In this document: in pieces, positions 6,690 through 13,922 of the stretch
Position numbering within the stretch: the stretch's first letter is position 1
Layout: every line of letters starts with the position of its first letter
The notes under the pieces: generated by a model
Told to the model about the DNA's origin: nothing
What the model saw: only the letters and a program-made list of their open reading frames with translations
Database searches by the model: none
Origin: AG41 sp965653495
GTDB lineage: Bacteria > Gemmatimonadota > Gemmatimonadetes > Gemmatimonadales > GWC2-71-9
Direction: 5' to 3'
Length of the DNA: 15,082 nt
NCBI GenBank assembly: GCA_965653495.1
Contig: CBFHAJ010000090.1
Span: forward strand, 1-15,082
Program-made: the position numbers and the translations under genes

Positions 6690-7727
6690 CTATGACGGCG
6701 ATCGTATGGCTGGTGTCACGACAGTCACACCCACGCGGGGCGGGTGGGCGACACGGCTGAGTGCCCAGCCGAGCAGCGCGATCCCGACGAGCAGCGCCAC
6801 CGCCCAGGCGAGGGCCCGGACCCACTCGGGTGCGTGCCCGAGCGTGGCTCGCGTCGGTGGGGGCGGAGCGGCCTGTCGCATGCGTTCCGGATGCAGCAGC
6901 CAGTCGCGGAACTCGGCCGCGCTCGCCGGCCGGCCGGCGGGATCGCGCGCCAGCGCGCGCAGCACCAACTCCTCGAGCTTGGCAGGGATCTCGGGACGCA
7001 GCTGGCGGGGAGGGGTCGGCTCGTGCTGCATCTTTTGCTGCATCGAGGCGTACAGGTTGCTCGCCCCAAAGGGCGGAGCTCCGGTGAGCATCTCGTAGAG
7101 GATCACGCCGATGCTGTACACGTCGGCGCGCTCGTCGCCACGGCGCCCCTGAATCTGTTCGGGGGCCATGTAGTCGGGCGTACCGGTGACTTGAGACAAC
7201 CCGGCGCCCCACGTGACGCGCCGGGCGCTCCGGTCCAGGGCGATCCCGAAATCCATGATCTTAATCCGCCCACTGGGAGTGATCATGATGTTTTCGGGCT
7301 TCAGGTCGCGGTGCACGACGCCGTGCTCGTGGAGATAGGCGACGGCCTCGGCGATGGCGGCCGCGAGCTCGACGGCGGTCGCCACCCCCAGGCGCGGCGT
7401 GCCCCGCAGATCGCGCTCGCGCTCGAGCCGCACGCGCAGCGTTTCGCCTTCCACGTACTCGAGGGCGAGATAGACCCGGCTCTTGGTGCGGGGCTGGTAG
7501 ACCTTGATGATGGAGGGGTGGTCGAGCCTCAGCCCGATCTCCTCCTCGCGGCGGAAGCGCTGGTGGAAGACGATGTCCGATTCGTACTGGGGGTGCGGCA
7601 CCTTGAGCACGACGGTGCGGCCGTCGTCCAGGTCGCGGGCCCGGTAGATGCTGGCCATGCCGCTCCGCGCGATGACATCGACGACCTGGTACTGATCGAG
7701 CACCTGGCCCGGCAGCAGCTCTTGCAC
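6690..7727 (-). CDS. Membrane-anchored Ser/Thr protein kinase (Pkn/Hanks type)
   Basis: The 345-residue product is a Hanks-type kinase with the catalytic elements in order: a degenerate glycine loop IARSGMASIY (19-28), the ATP lysine Lys42 (VVLKV), HRDLKPEN (139-146), DFG (159-161), a TGTPDYMAPE activation segment (181-190) and DVYSIGVILYEMLTG. After a Pro-rich linker (~286-292) comes one membrane helix (~303-323) and a short tail with no sensor domain. The kinase should phosphorylate cytoplasmic proteins on Ser/Thr. The start is GTG at 7727, 7 bases past the glutamine synthetase stop and just before the kinase fold; no ATG in frame is plausible, and the longer reading frame upstream is antisense-free shadow of that gene. 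No strong ribosome site is seen, suggesting coupling to the upstream gene. Its partner phosphatase lies two genes upstream. Confidence 0.92.
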   Translation of the reverse strand: MQELLPGQVLDQYQVVDVIARSGMASIYRARDLDDGRTVVLKVPHPQYESDIVFHQRFRREEEIGLRLDHPSIIKVYQPRTKSRVYLALEYVEGETLRVRLERERDLRGTPRLGVATAVELAAAIAEAVAYLHEHGVVHRDLKPENIMITPSGRIKIMDFGIALDRSARRVTWGAGLSQVTGTPDYMAPEQIQGRRGDERADVYSIGVILYEMLTGAPPFGASNLYASMQQKMQHEPTPPRQLRPEIPAKLEELVLRALARDPAGRPASAAEFRDWLLHPERMRQAAPPPPTRATLGHAPEWVRALAWAVALLVGIALLGWALSRVAHPPRVGVTVVTPAIRSPS

Positions 7728-7734
7728 ACGTCGA

Positions 7735-9093
7735 TCAGTATTGTCCCATGTAGCGTTCGACTTCCCATGGGCTGACGCGCTCGATGTACTCCTCCCACTC
7801 GCCACGCTTGGCGTCCACGTAACGCTCGTAGATGTGCTCGCCCAGGGCATCGCGCACCACGCGGTCCTTCTCGAGGTAGTCGAGGGCCTCGTGGAGGTCG
7901 CGGGGAAGATCATCGATCCGATATTTGCGGCGCTCGCGGTAGCTCATGCGGGCGATGTTCTTGTTGACGGGATCCCCCGGGTCGACCTGCTCCTTGATGC
8001 CCGCCAGGCCGGCCGCCAGCTGCGTGCCGATGGCGAGATACGGGTTGGCCGCCGGGTCGGGCAGGCGATTCTCGCAGCGGGTCCCGTCCCCCCGCTCGGC
8101 GGGAATGCGCACCAGCGGCGAGACGTTCTGCGTCGACCAGGACACGTTCACCGGGGCTTCGAAGCCTCCGACCAGACGCTTGTACGAGTTCACCAGCGGA
8201 TTGGTCACGGCGCAGTAGCCGCGCGCGTGTGACAGCAGCCCGCCCACGTACCAGCGGGCCACCTGCGACAGGTGCAGCGGGGCCTCCTGGTCGTCGAAGG
8301 CGTTCTTGCCGCGGGCGAGCAGCGTCTGATGGGTGTGCAGCCCGGACCCGCTGCGGGCGAACAGCGGCTTGGGCATGAAGGTGGCCATCATGCCGTGCTG
8401 CAGCGCCACGCTGCGTACCACGGTGCGGAGCGTCGCGAGTCGATCAGCTACCGCGAGCGCATCGGCGGGCGCGAGATCGATCTCGTGCTGACCGGGGGCG
8501 ACCTCGTGGTGGAACGATTCGGGGTCGAGGTCCATGTCCTCGAGCACTCGCCCGATGGCGCGCCGCACCTGCTCGCCGCGCTCCAGCGGCTGCGTGTCGA
8601 AGTAGCCTCCCCCGTCGTCGCTGCGCGTGGAGAATCCGCTGTCGCCACTCGCCGCCCCGTCGAACACGAAGAACTCCACCTCGCACCCCACCCGCATCGT
8701 GAAGCCCGCCTTGGCGGCGAGGTCGATCTGACGCTTCAGCGCCGTCCGCGGGCAGCCCTCGAACGGCCGGCCGTCCGGATAGCGGATGTCACAGATGAGC
8801 CGTGCCACGGGATCACCCGCTGCGCCGTTGCCCGCCTGCGCAGAGCCCCACGCGAAGACGCCGAACGTGGAGAGGTCGGGGACCAGCAGTGCGTCGGCCT
8901 CCTCGGTCCGGGCGAATCCTTCCAGCGCCGAGCCGTCGAAGGCGATCTCGCCTGCGAGCGCCCGCTCGAACCGACTGGCGGGCAGCTCGACGCCCTTGTT
9001 CACGCCCAGCAGGTCGGTGAACTGCAGCACGAGCGAGCGGATTTTACGCCGTCGCAGCTCTTCGAGGACTTCCTTCTGGGTGGCGCTCGGCAT
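7735..9093 (-). CDS. glnA: Glutamine synthetase, type I
   Basis: This enzyme makes glutamine from glutamate, ammonia and ATP, and acts as a cytoplasmic dodecamer. The 452 residues match type I (alpha-like) enzymes such as that of Bacillus subtilis (444): LQFTDLLGVNKGVELP, AFDGSALEGFARTEEAD (51-67), metal ligands Glu138 and Glu140 (CEVEFFVF), Glu197 and Glu204, His253 (SGLHTH) and Glu341 (TRCENRLPDPAANPYLA), and the C-terminus WEVERYMGQY. Arg62 in GFARTEE matches the residue linked to feedback inhibition in Bacillus. The site of the adenylylated tyrosine in beta-type enzymes (NLYDLP) reads NIARMS here, so this control is absent. The ATG at 9093 lacks a clear ribosome site. It lies between phosphatase and kinase genes. 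Very sure of the family; the native substrate could in principle be another amine, but all glutamine synthetase signatures are kept. Confidence 0.95.
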   Translation of the reverse strand: MPSATQKEVLEELRRRKIRSLVLQFTDLLGVNKGVELPASRFERALAGEIAFDGSALEGFARTEEADALLVPDLSTFGVFAWGSAQAGNGAAGDPVARLICDIRYPDGRPFEGCPRTALKRQIDLAAKAGFTMRVGCEVEFFVFDGAASGDSGFSTRSDDGGGYFDTQPLERGEQVRRAIGRVLEDMDLDPESFHHEVAPGQHEIDLAPADALAVADRLATLRTVVRSVALQHGMMATFMPKPLFARSGSGLHTHQTLLARGKNAFDDQEAPLHLSQVARWYVGGLLSHARGYCAVTNPLVNSYKRLVGGFEAPVNVSWSTQNVSPLVRIPAERGDGTRCENRLPDPAANPYLAIGTQLAAGLAGIKEQVDPGDPVNKNIARMSYRERRKYRIDDLPRDLHEALDYLEKDRVVRDALGEHIYERYVDAKRGEWEEYIERVSPWEVERYMGQY

Positions 9094-9129
9094 CGGTCGA
9101 CCGGTGGATGAGCTGCGCTTAAGGTAGCG

Positions 9130-9156
9130 GGCGACCGGCCGGCTCAGCCAGTCGCC
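9130..9156 (-). other. Stem-loop between phosphatase and glutamine synthetase genes
   Basis: GGCGAC (9130-9135) pairs with GTCGCC (9151-9156), with a smaller inner GGCT/AGCC pairing. It begins directly after the phosphatase stop. No T-tract follows on the minus strand, so it is more likely an mRNA processing or stability element than a terminator. It may uncouple expression of the synthetase from that of the phosphatase. Confidence 0.4.
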
Positions 9157-9954
9157 TCAGCGCGTGCTCCCCCCCGCCGCCGCGATGCTCACCACCTGCA
9201 CGCTCACGTCGTCGCAGCTGCCCGCCTGCTGCGCATCGTGCACCAGGCGCTCGGCGGCGGACAGCGGGTCGTGACGGGCGAGAATCCGGATGATGTTGGC
9301 GCCCGACAGCGTCGCCAGCCCGTCGCTGCACTGGACCAGGCGGTCACCCGGCTGGAGGGAAAGGGAGAAGGTGTCGATGCGCAGATAGGGATCCTGACCG
9401 AGCGCGCGCGTGAGCAACCGCCGGCCCGGATCGTCGGGCAGCTCCGTCACGGACGGCAGGCCGTACTGGGCGCTGCGCGCCGCGAGATTGTGGTCGGCCG
9501 TGAGCTGGCGCAGGGTGCCCTCGCGAAACAGCAGCAGCCGGGAGTCCCCCACGTGCGCCGCCGTGAGGGTCCCGGCGCCGAGCACGCTGATGGTCAGCGT
9601 GGTGCGGATGCGCCCCCCCTGCCCGGCGTCGTACACGGCGAGGTTGGCCCGCTCCACGGCGCGCCGCAAGCGTTTGAGGGGCGAGGCCGCCCCCGGTTCC
9701 GACTCCCAATGTTGCAGCACGGACTCGAGCGCGGTCGCGCTCGCGACCGCGCCGTCCTCGTGTCCTCCTACGCCATCCGCGACGGCGAGCAGGATCTCCC
9801 GCTCCGACGGCCGGCAGCAGATGGCATCTTCGTTGCCGGCGTGGAGCGGGCCCGCCACGGTGCGCTGGGCGATCTCCACGAACAGCTCGCAGCCCAGCCC
9901 GAACCGACCCGTGGCAGGCCCGACGCAGCGGGTGCTGCCGCAGTCAAGCAGCAT
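9157..9954 (-). CDS. PP2C-type Ser/Thr protein phosphatase
   Basis: A metal-dependent phosphatase of the bacterial PP2C (Stp/PrpC) type, removing phosphate from Ser/Thr in cytoplasmic proteins. From the ATG at 9954 it has 265 residues. Visible motifs, numbered from that start, are AGNEDAICC (~39-47), the metal site VADGVGGHEDG (~58-68), AAHVGDSRLLLFREG (~132-146) with the usual LTADHN after it, SDGLA (~210-214) and CDDVSV (~247-252). A TTG at 9966 would add four residues, and a GTG at 9879 would start nearer the usual family N-terminus, so the start is uncertain. It overlaps the permease stop by about 11 bases, so the two are co-transcribed. It is the natural counterpart of the Ser/Thr kinase encoded two genes downstream. 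Confidence 0.92.
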   Translation of the reverse strand: MLLDCGSTRCVGPATGRFGLGCELFVEIAQRTVAGPLHAGNEDAICCRPSEREILLAVADGVGGHEDGAVASATALESVLQHWESEPGAASPLKRLRRAVERANLAVYDAGQGGRIRTTLTISVLGAGTLTAAHVGDSRLLLFREGTLRQLTADHNLAARSAQYGLPSVTELPDDPGRRLLTRALGQDPYLRIDTFSLSLQPGDRLVQCSDGLATLSGANIIRILARHDPLSAAERLVHDAQQAGSCDDVSVQVVSIAAAGGSTR

Positions 9955-11488
9955 CCGGTACGGCAACCCGCCGCCGGCTCGCCAGCGCGAAGTACAGCAC
10001 GCTCACCAGGGCCCACGCGCCGGTGATCGCGAAACAGATGAGCGCCTCTTTCTTCGAATCCGCGTTCCCGATCACATAGAGGTAGAGAATCGCCCCGAGC
10101 ATGACGACGTTCGCGACCAGGCCGAGGAACGGCACGATCCGGTGCTTCACGAAGTGCGCGTCGCGCGCCGCGCCACCGAACGCGATCATCGTCCACAGGC
10201 ACGTCAGGCCGTACAGGGCGAAGGTGCCGAAGTTCGAGGCGAGGGTGATCCCGGTCAACCCGACCACCGACTGCACACCGATGGCGGCGATGACGCACGA
10301 CACGGCCACCAGGACCCAGATCGCCCGGGCCGGCGTCGCATGCCGGTCGTGCATTAAGCCCAGCAGCTCCGGCATTTCGCGGTCCTTGGACATGGCGTAA
10401 CTGACCCGGGCCGCCGTGTTCAGGCAGCTCAGCGTCGTGCCCAGCAGCGCCAGCATGACCGTGATGGCGATGCTGATCATCAGCCCGAAGCCGATTCCGC
10501 CCAGCAGCCGGTTGCCGACGAGAATCGCCATGTCACCGATCGGCGCGCTCGACGTGGCGGCGGCGGTCATCCCGGTGACGACGGCTTTGCTCGCGTCCGT
10601 TGCCACGAGCTGGTCGCTGAGCGCGTAGCCGGCGGCAAAGTACTCGAGCAAGTACGCGAACAAGCCCTGGATGACGAGCGAAAGAATCACCGCCCGCGGG
10701 ATGGTGCGGCGGGCGTCCTTCGTTTCCGCCGCGAGCGCCGTGCAGCTCTCGAACCCCACCAGGATCAGGATGGCGATGGTGGACTGGATCAGCACGCCCA
10801 TGACGGAGTGCGGCTTCACCACGTCCCACGCGTTCGCGTACACCCAATGATTGTTCGCGCCGGGATCGGTGCGCCGGTACACGATGGCGAACGCGCTGAA
10901 CGCGACCAGCGTGACGAGCTGCACGATGTTGATGACCAGCGCCGTCATCGTCGAGCCCGTGACGCCGCGGGACGCGATGTACCCGGTCAGCGCCGCGAAC
11001 GCGATCGCAAAAATTGTGAGAACCGTGGGCGACAGCGTGCTCCCGGTCAGCTGCGTGTAGATGTACCCGCCCAGCGTCGCCATGAAGGCGACCATGCAGC
11101 CCGGGTACACCCAGTAGTACAGATGCGCCGCCCATCCCGTCACGAGCTTCGAGGCGCGCGCCCAGCGCGCATGGCCCGGCGTGCGGCGATCGAGGAACGC
11201 CTTCTCCGCGAAGTAGTAGCAGCTGCCGAACCCGGCTTCGGGGTAGAGGCGCGCCAGCTCGGCGTACGAGATGGCGCTCAGGAACGCCAGGATCAGCGCG
11301 AACCCGATCCCCGCCCAGATATCGCTCGCTACCGACGCACCGCTCGGTGCGGTCGCCGCCGCCTGCAGCTGAAACGTGATCCACAAGAACGCGCCCGGCG
11401 CGATCAGCGCCATCGCGTTCACGGTCGCGCCGGTGAGACCGAGCGATGGCTTCACACCGGGGGCTTGCGAGCTGGCTGGCGTAGTCAC
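9944..11488 (-). CDS. APC-superfamily amino-acid permease
   Basis: A 514-residue inner-membrane transporter with about 12 hydrophobic helices (approximately 20-40, 58-78, 120-145, 153-172, 180-203, 230-248, 264-287, 329-355, 386-404, 411-436, 450-473 and 481-503). The APC signature is clear: the unwound first helix IAPGAFLW, and GFESCTALAAETKDARRTIPRA (quoted from 245; the acidic loop and the IPRA end are diagnostic). It probably imports an amino acid or amine by proton or sodium symport; the adjacent glutamine synthetase suggests a nitrogen-rich substrate, but the sequence does not fix it. The start is GTG at 11488, with GAGAGGAG (11496-11503) seven bases ahead. It is the first gene of the leftward cluster, and its promoter carries the 19-bp dyad shared with the porin. 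Confidence 0.91.
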   Translation of the reverse strand: MTTPASSQAPGVKPSLGLTGATVNAMALIAPGAFLWITFQLQAAATAPSGASVASDIWAGIGFALILAFLSAISYAELARLYPEAGFGSCYYFAEKAFLDRRTPGHARWARASKLVTGWAAHLYYWVYPGCMVAFMATLGGYIYTQLTGSTLSPTVLTIFAIAFAALTGYIASRGVTGSTMTALVINIVQLVTLVAFSAFAIVYRRTDPGANNHWVYANAWDVVKPHSVMGVLIQSTIAILILVGFESCTALAAETKDARRTIPRAVILSLVIQGLFAYLLEYFAAGYALSDQLVATDASKAVVTGMTAAATSSAPIGDMAILVGNRLLGGIGFGLMISIAITVMLALLGTTLSCLNTAARVSYAMSKDREMPELLGLMHDRHATPARAIWVLVAVSCVIAAIGVQSVVGLTGITLASNFGTFALYGLTCLWTMIAFGGAARDAHFVKHRIVPFLGLVANVVMLGAILYLYVIGNADSKKEALICFAITGAWALVSVLYFALASRRRVAVPDAA

Positions 11489-11527
11489 GGATGCGCTCCT
11501 CTCAGACTCGAAGTGGTGTACAGTAAT

Positions 11528-11546
11528 TTATGCATATTATGCACAA
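11528..11546. promoter_or_regulatory. Candidate operator over the permease -10 box
   Basis: TTATGC-N7-GCACAA on the plus strand, one base off the perfect dyad at 6592-6610. It includes the inner palindrome TGCAT-att-ATGCA (11531-11543) and covers the candidate -10 box of the permease, where a bound protein would repress. Confidence 0.5.
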
Positions 11547-11565
11547 TTCTTCGTGCAGTCGACAA
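11536..11565 (-). promoter_or_regulatory. Candidate promoter of the permease-phosphatase-glnA-kinase cluster
   Basis: Reading leftward, TTGTCG (11560-11565), an 18-base spacer and CATAAT (11536-11541), with a start expected near 11529 and a ~40-base leader to the GTG at 11488. The -10 is five of six to consensus and lies in an AT-rich patch. Confidence 0.5.
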
Positions 11566-11654
11566 CTACCCGTTCGTGTAGCTACGCAAGTTGCGCGCCA
11601 CTTCTTGCTGTTTCTGCTAGAAACGTGTGACGCCAATCTTACGCCTCGTACTGG

Positions 11655-11684
11655 CTCGACGGGCGCCTGTCACCCTCTTAGGTT
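11655..11684 (+). promoter_or_regulatory. Candidate lysC promoter
   Basis: TCGACG (11656-11661), a 17-base spacer and TAGGTT (11679-11684). The -10 and its surroundings (CTCTTAGGTTTCG-CTCC) closely match the sequence at the end of hisD (CTCTAGGTTCCGACTCC), which has a better -35. The lysC leader would be about 150 bases. Confidence 0.4.
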
Positions 11685-11786
11685 TCGCTCCCATGGTGAT
11701 TCGGACCCCGCACAAGAAGCCGGCGCGCCGGTGCGCGCGCGGGAGACGATCGCCCTAGGAGGTACAGCCCCGGAGTTCAGGGACCG

Positions 11787-11821
11787 ATCGGCCGCGACGC
11801 GCAGTCCACGTCGTGGCCGAT
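11787..11821 (+). promoter_or_regulatory. Stem-loop in the lysC leader
   Basis: ATCGGCCGCGAC (11787-11798) pairs with GTCGTGGCCGAT (11810-11821): 12 pairs including one G-T(U), 11-base loop. It ends 7 bases before the lysC ribosome site AGGAG (11829-11833). It may affect translation initiation or lysC expression. I do not see the conserved boxes of the lysine riboswitch. Confidence 0.55.
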
Positions 11822-11841
11822 TCCGTTTAGGAGCGCGACGG

Positions 11842-13209
11842 ATGAGGGAGATCCGGGTGTTGAAGTTCGGCGGCACCTCCGTGGCGGATTCCGCCGCGTT
11901 CGAGCGCGTGACCGCCATCGTCGGCGCGCACGGCGGGCCGCGGCCCGTGGTCGTCGTTTCGGCGCTCGCGGGTGCCACCGATACCCTGCTCGCGGCGGCC
12001 GACGGGGCTGCGGCCGGCGAGCCCACTCTCGCAAGCCTCGATGCGCTGTTCGAGCGTCACCGAACGATCGACATCACCGGTCATCTTCATCCGGAGCTCG
12101 ACCAGGCCCGCGAGGGCATCGCGGAGCTGCTGGCTCGGATCGCTCGCGAGCCCGAGCGGCGGCCCGCGCTGCGCGATGAAGTCGCCTCATACGGGGAGCG
12201 GCTCTCCGCCGCCCTGCTGGCCAGCGTGCTTCAGGAGGGGGGCATGGCCGCCCGGTGCGTGGATGCGCGCCACTGTGTAGTCACCGATGCGACACATGGC
12301 TGCGCTACGCCACTCCGCCCGCTCACGGAGCAGCGGACCCGGGCGGCGCTGCTGCCGGTGCTGGAGCGTGGCCAGCTGCCCGTGCTGGGCGGGTACATCG
12401 CCGCGACGCCTGAGGGCGTGACGACGACGCTCGGTCGCGGCGGGTCAGACTACAGCGCAGCGCTCGTGGGCGCCGCGCTCGGTGCGGCGGAGATCCAGAT
12501 CTGGACGGACGTGAGCGGCGTGCTCACCGCCGACCCGCGCGTCGTGCGCACGGCGCGCACCATTCCCAGCCTGTCGTACGCGGAGGCCGCCGAGCTCGCC
12601 TATTTCGGCGCCAAAGTGCTGCACCCCAAGACTATCCAGCCGGCCATGGACAGGGCGATTCCCGTCCGGATCTGTAACTCGCGCGCCCCGGGCGACCCGG
12701 GGACCGTCGTCACCTCGCGGGGCGAGGTTTGGCCCGGCGCGATCAAGGCGATCGCGCACAAGTCGGGCATCACGGTACTGCAAATCACCTCCGCGCGGAT
12801 GCTCGGCGCCTACGGCTTCTTGCGCGCCCTGTTCGACGTGTTCGAGCGCCACCGCACGGCCGTGGATGTCGTGACGACTTCCGAGGTGAGCGTCTCGTGC
12901 ACCGTCGAGGACACGGCCGCGCTCGACCAAGTCATGGCCGATCTGCGGCAGCTCGGCACCGTTTCGGTTGAGCCGAACCGAGCGATCGTCTGCGTCGTGG
13001 GCGAGGGACTGCGGGTCACGCCCGGCATCGCGGGCCGGGTATTCGCGACCATTCCTGATATCAATGTCTCACTCATCTCCCAGGGCGCTTCGCGCATCAA
13101 CCTCACGTTCGTGGTGGAGCAGGCCCGCATGCACGAGGCGGTGATCCGCCTCCACCAGGCGTTGCTCGAGCAGACGCCGGTGGCGACACCACTGGTGGTG
13201 GCGTCGTGA
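11842..13209 (+). CDS. lysC: Aspartate kinase, LysC type with two ACT domains
   Basis: Aspartate kinase phosphorylates L-aspartate, the first step towards lysine, diaminopimelate, threonine and methionine. The 455-residue protein has the kinase signature KFGGTSVADS (8-17), VVSALAGATD (38-47), the catalytic-loop TLGRGGSDYSAAL (196-208), the WTDVSGVLTADPR segment (221-233) and FGAKVLHPKTIQP (255-267). The C-terminal part (~310-445) is a pair of ACT regulatory domains, as in the monofunctional lysine-sensitive E. coli LysC (449 residues); there is no fused homoserine dehydrogenase. Lysine feedback is likely but inferred. The ATG at 11842 begins just before KFGGTS and has AGGAG at 8 bases; the open frame upstream to 11530 has no family resemblance. 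The next start overlaps its stop (GTGA). Confidence 0.96.
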   Translation: MREIRVLKFGGTSVADSAAFERVTAIVGAHGGPRPVVVVSALAGATDTLLAAADGAAAGEPTLASLDALFERHRTIDITGHLHPELDQAREGIAELLARIAREPERRPALRDEVASYGERLSAALLASVLQEGGMAARCVDARHCVVTDATHGCATPLRPLTEQRTRAALLPVLERGQLPVLGGYIAATPEGVTTTLGRGGSDYSAALVGAALGAAEIQIWTDVSGVLTADPRVVRTARTIPSLSYAEAAELAYFGAKVLHPKTIQPAMDRAIPVRICNSRAPGDPGTVVTSRGEVWPGAIKAIAHKSGITVLQITSARMLGAYGFLRALFDVFERHRTAVDVVTTSEVSVSCTVEDTAALDQVMADLRQLGTVSVEPNRAIVCVVGEGLRVTPGIAGRVFATIPDINVSLISQGASRINLTFVVEQARMHEAVIRLHQALLEQTPVATPLVVAS

Positions 13210-13922
13210 AGATCGCGCTCTTGGGCCACGGCCAGATGGCGCGGGTGTTCGAGACCCACGCCCGAGAGGCGGGACACGACATCGGCGTGGTGCTCACCTC
13301 GCGCAACGCGGGCGAAATCGCCCGCCTCCTCCCCGGACACACCGTGGCGATCGACTTCTCGACGCCCGCAGCTGTTACGCCCCACGTAGCGGCAGCCCTC
13401 GCGGCGGGCGTGCCGCTCGTTCTCGGGACGACCGGCTGGCAGAACGACGAAGCGCGCGTCCGTCAGATGGTGGAAGCCAGCAGCGGAGCGCTCATCTACG
13501 GACCGAATTTTTCGATCGGCGTGAACCTGTTCTACCGGATCGTCACACACGCGGCGCGCGTGTTCCACGGCGTGGCGGGGTACGACCCGTTCATCGAGGA
13601 ATCGCACCACGCGACCAAACGCGACGCGCCTTCCGGCACGGCGCTGGCCCTCCAGGCGATGGTGTCCCGCGAGCTGGGGGGCCAGCGGGTCCCGGTCACG
13701 AGCACACGGGCGGGCCACAACCCCGGGACGCACCGGGTGGGGCTCGACTCGGCGGCCGATGAGATCCTACTAGTCCACACCGCCCGCTCGCGGCTCGGGT
13801 TCGCCGTCGGTGCGCTGCTCGCGGCCCGCTGGATCGTGGGCCGCACGGGTGTATACCGCTTCGCCGACGTGCTCGACGATCTCCTCGCACAAGACCAACA
13901 GCTGAAAAGGAAGGTCCCATGA
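13206..13922 (+). CDS. dapB: 4-hydroxy-tetrahydrodipicolinate reductase
   Basis: DapB reduces the dapA product (4-hydroxy-tetrahydrodipicolinate) to tetrahydrodipicolinate with NAD(P)H. The 238-residue protein is a short form, as in Bacteroidetes-like lineages, against ~270 in E. coli. The Rossmann start is MKIALLGHGQMAR, where the third glycine of the usual GxxGxMG is Ala. Then come AIDFSTPAAV (48-57), LGTTGW (73-78), YGPNFSIGVN (98-107), the catalytic EESHHATKRDAPSGTAL (131-147, His134/His135/Lys138), TSTRAGHNPGTH (165-176) and RSRLGFAVGAL. Start is GTG, overlapping the lysC stop by 4 bases. The stop overlaps dapA by 4 bases. The gene order lysC-dapB-dapA-dapD is a dedicated lysine/diaminopimelate operon. 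Confidence 0.95.
   Translation: MKIALLGHGQMARVFETHAREAGHDIGVVLTSRNAGEIARLLPGHTVAIDFSTPAAVTPHVAAALAAGVPLVLGTTGWQNDEARVRQMVEASSGALIYGPNFSIGVNLFYRIVTHAARVFHGVAGYDPFIEESHHATKRDAPSGTALALQAMVSRELGGQRVPVTSTRAGHNPGTHRVGLDSAADEILLVHTARSRLGFAVGALLAARWIVGRTGVYRFADVLDDLLAQDQQLKRKVP

Larger units (their letters stand above)
11489..11841. other. Divergent intergenic region between permease and lysC
   Basis: 353 bases with no convincing gene. The left 80 bases are AT-rich for this genome and hold the permease promoter and operator. Around 11655-11684 there is a candidate lysC promoter. Between it and the lysC start are an ATG-started 21-codon frame (11693-11758, with HKKP near its start), a perfect 12-bp palindrome CCGGCGCGCCGG (11720-11731), a strong ribosome-site sequence AGGAGGT (11757-11763) with no start codon at a useful distance, and a 12-bp hairpin (11787-11821). 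Confidence 0.7.

Noticed and set aside
6744..7775. A 343-codon plus-strand frame across the kinase gene
   Set aside because: Shadow of the kinase and of the end of glnA; no recognisable domain and no ribosome site context.
7728..7913. An N-terminal extension of the kinase into glnA
   Set aside because: The extra residues are Ser/Thr-rich shadow of glnA, and the kinase fold begins right after the GTG at 7727.
8272..9111. A 279-codon plus-strand frame across glnA
   Set aside because: Antisense shadow of the glutamine synthetase; the Arg/Val/Glu-rich product matches nothing I know.
11685..11841. A lysine riboswitch upstream of lysC
   Set aside because: The position fits, but I cannot find the conserved core boxes, and the leader is shorter than typical L-box elements.
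11530..11841. An N-terminal extension of LysC by 104 residues
   Set aside because: The frame is open but has no family resemblance, it crosses the promoter and hairpin, and the ATG at 11842 has a good ribosome site and the correct N-terminus.
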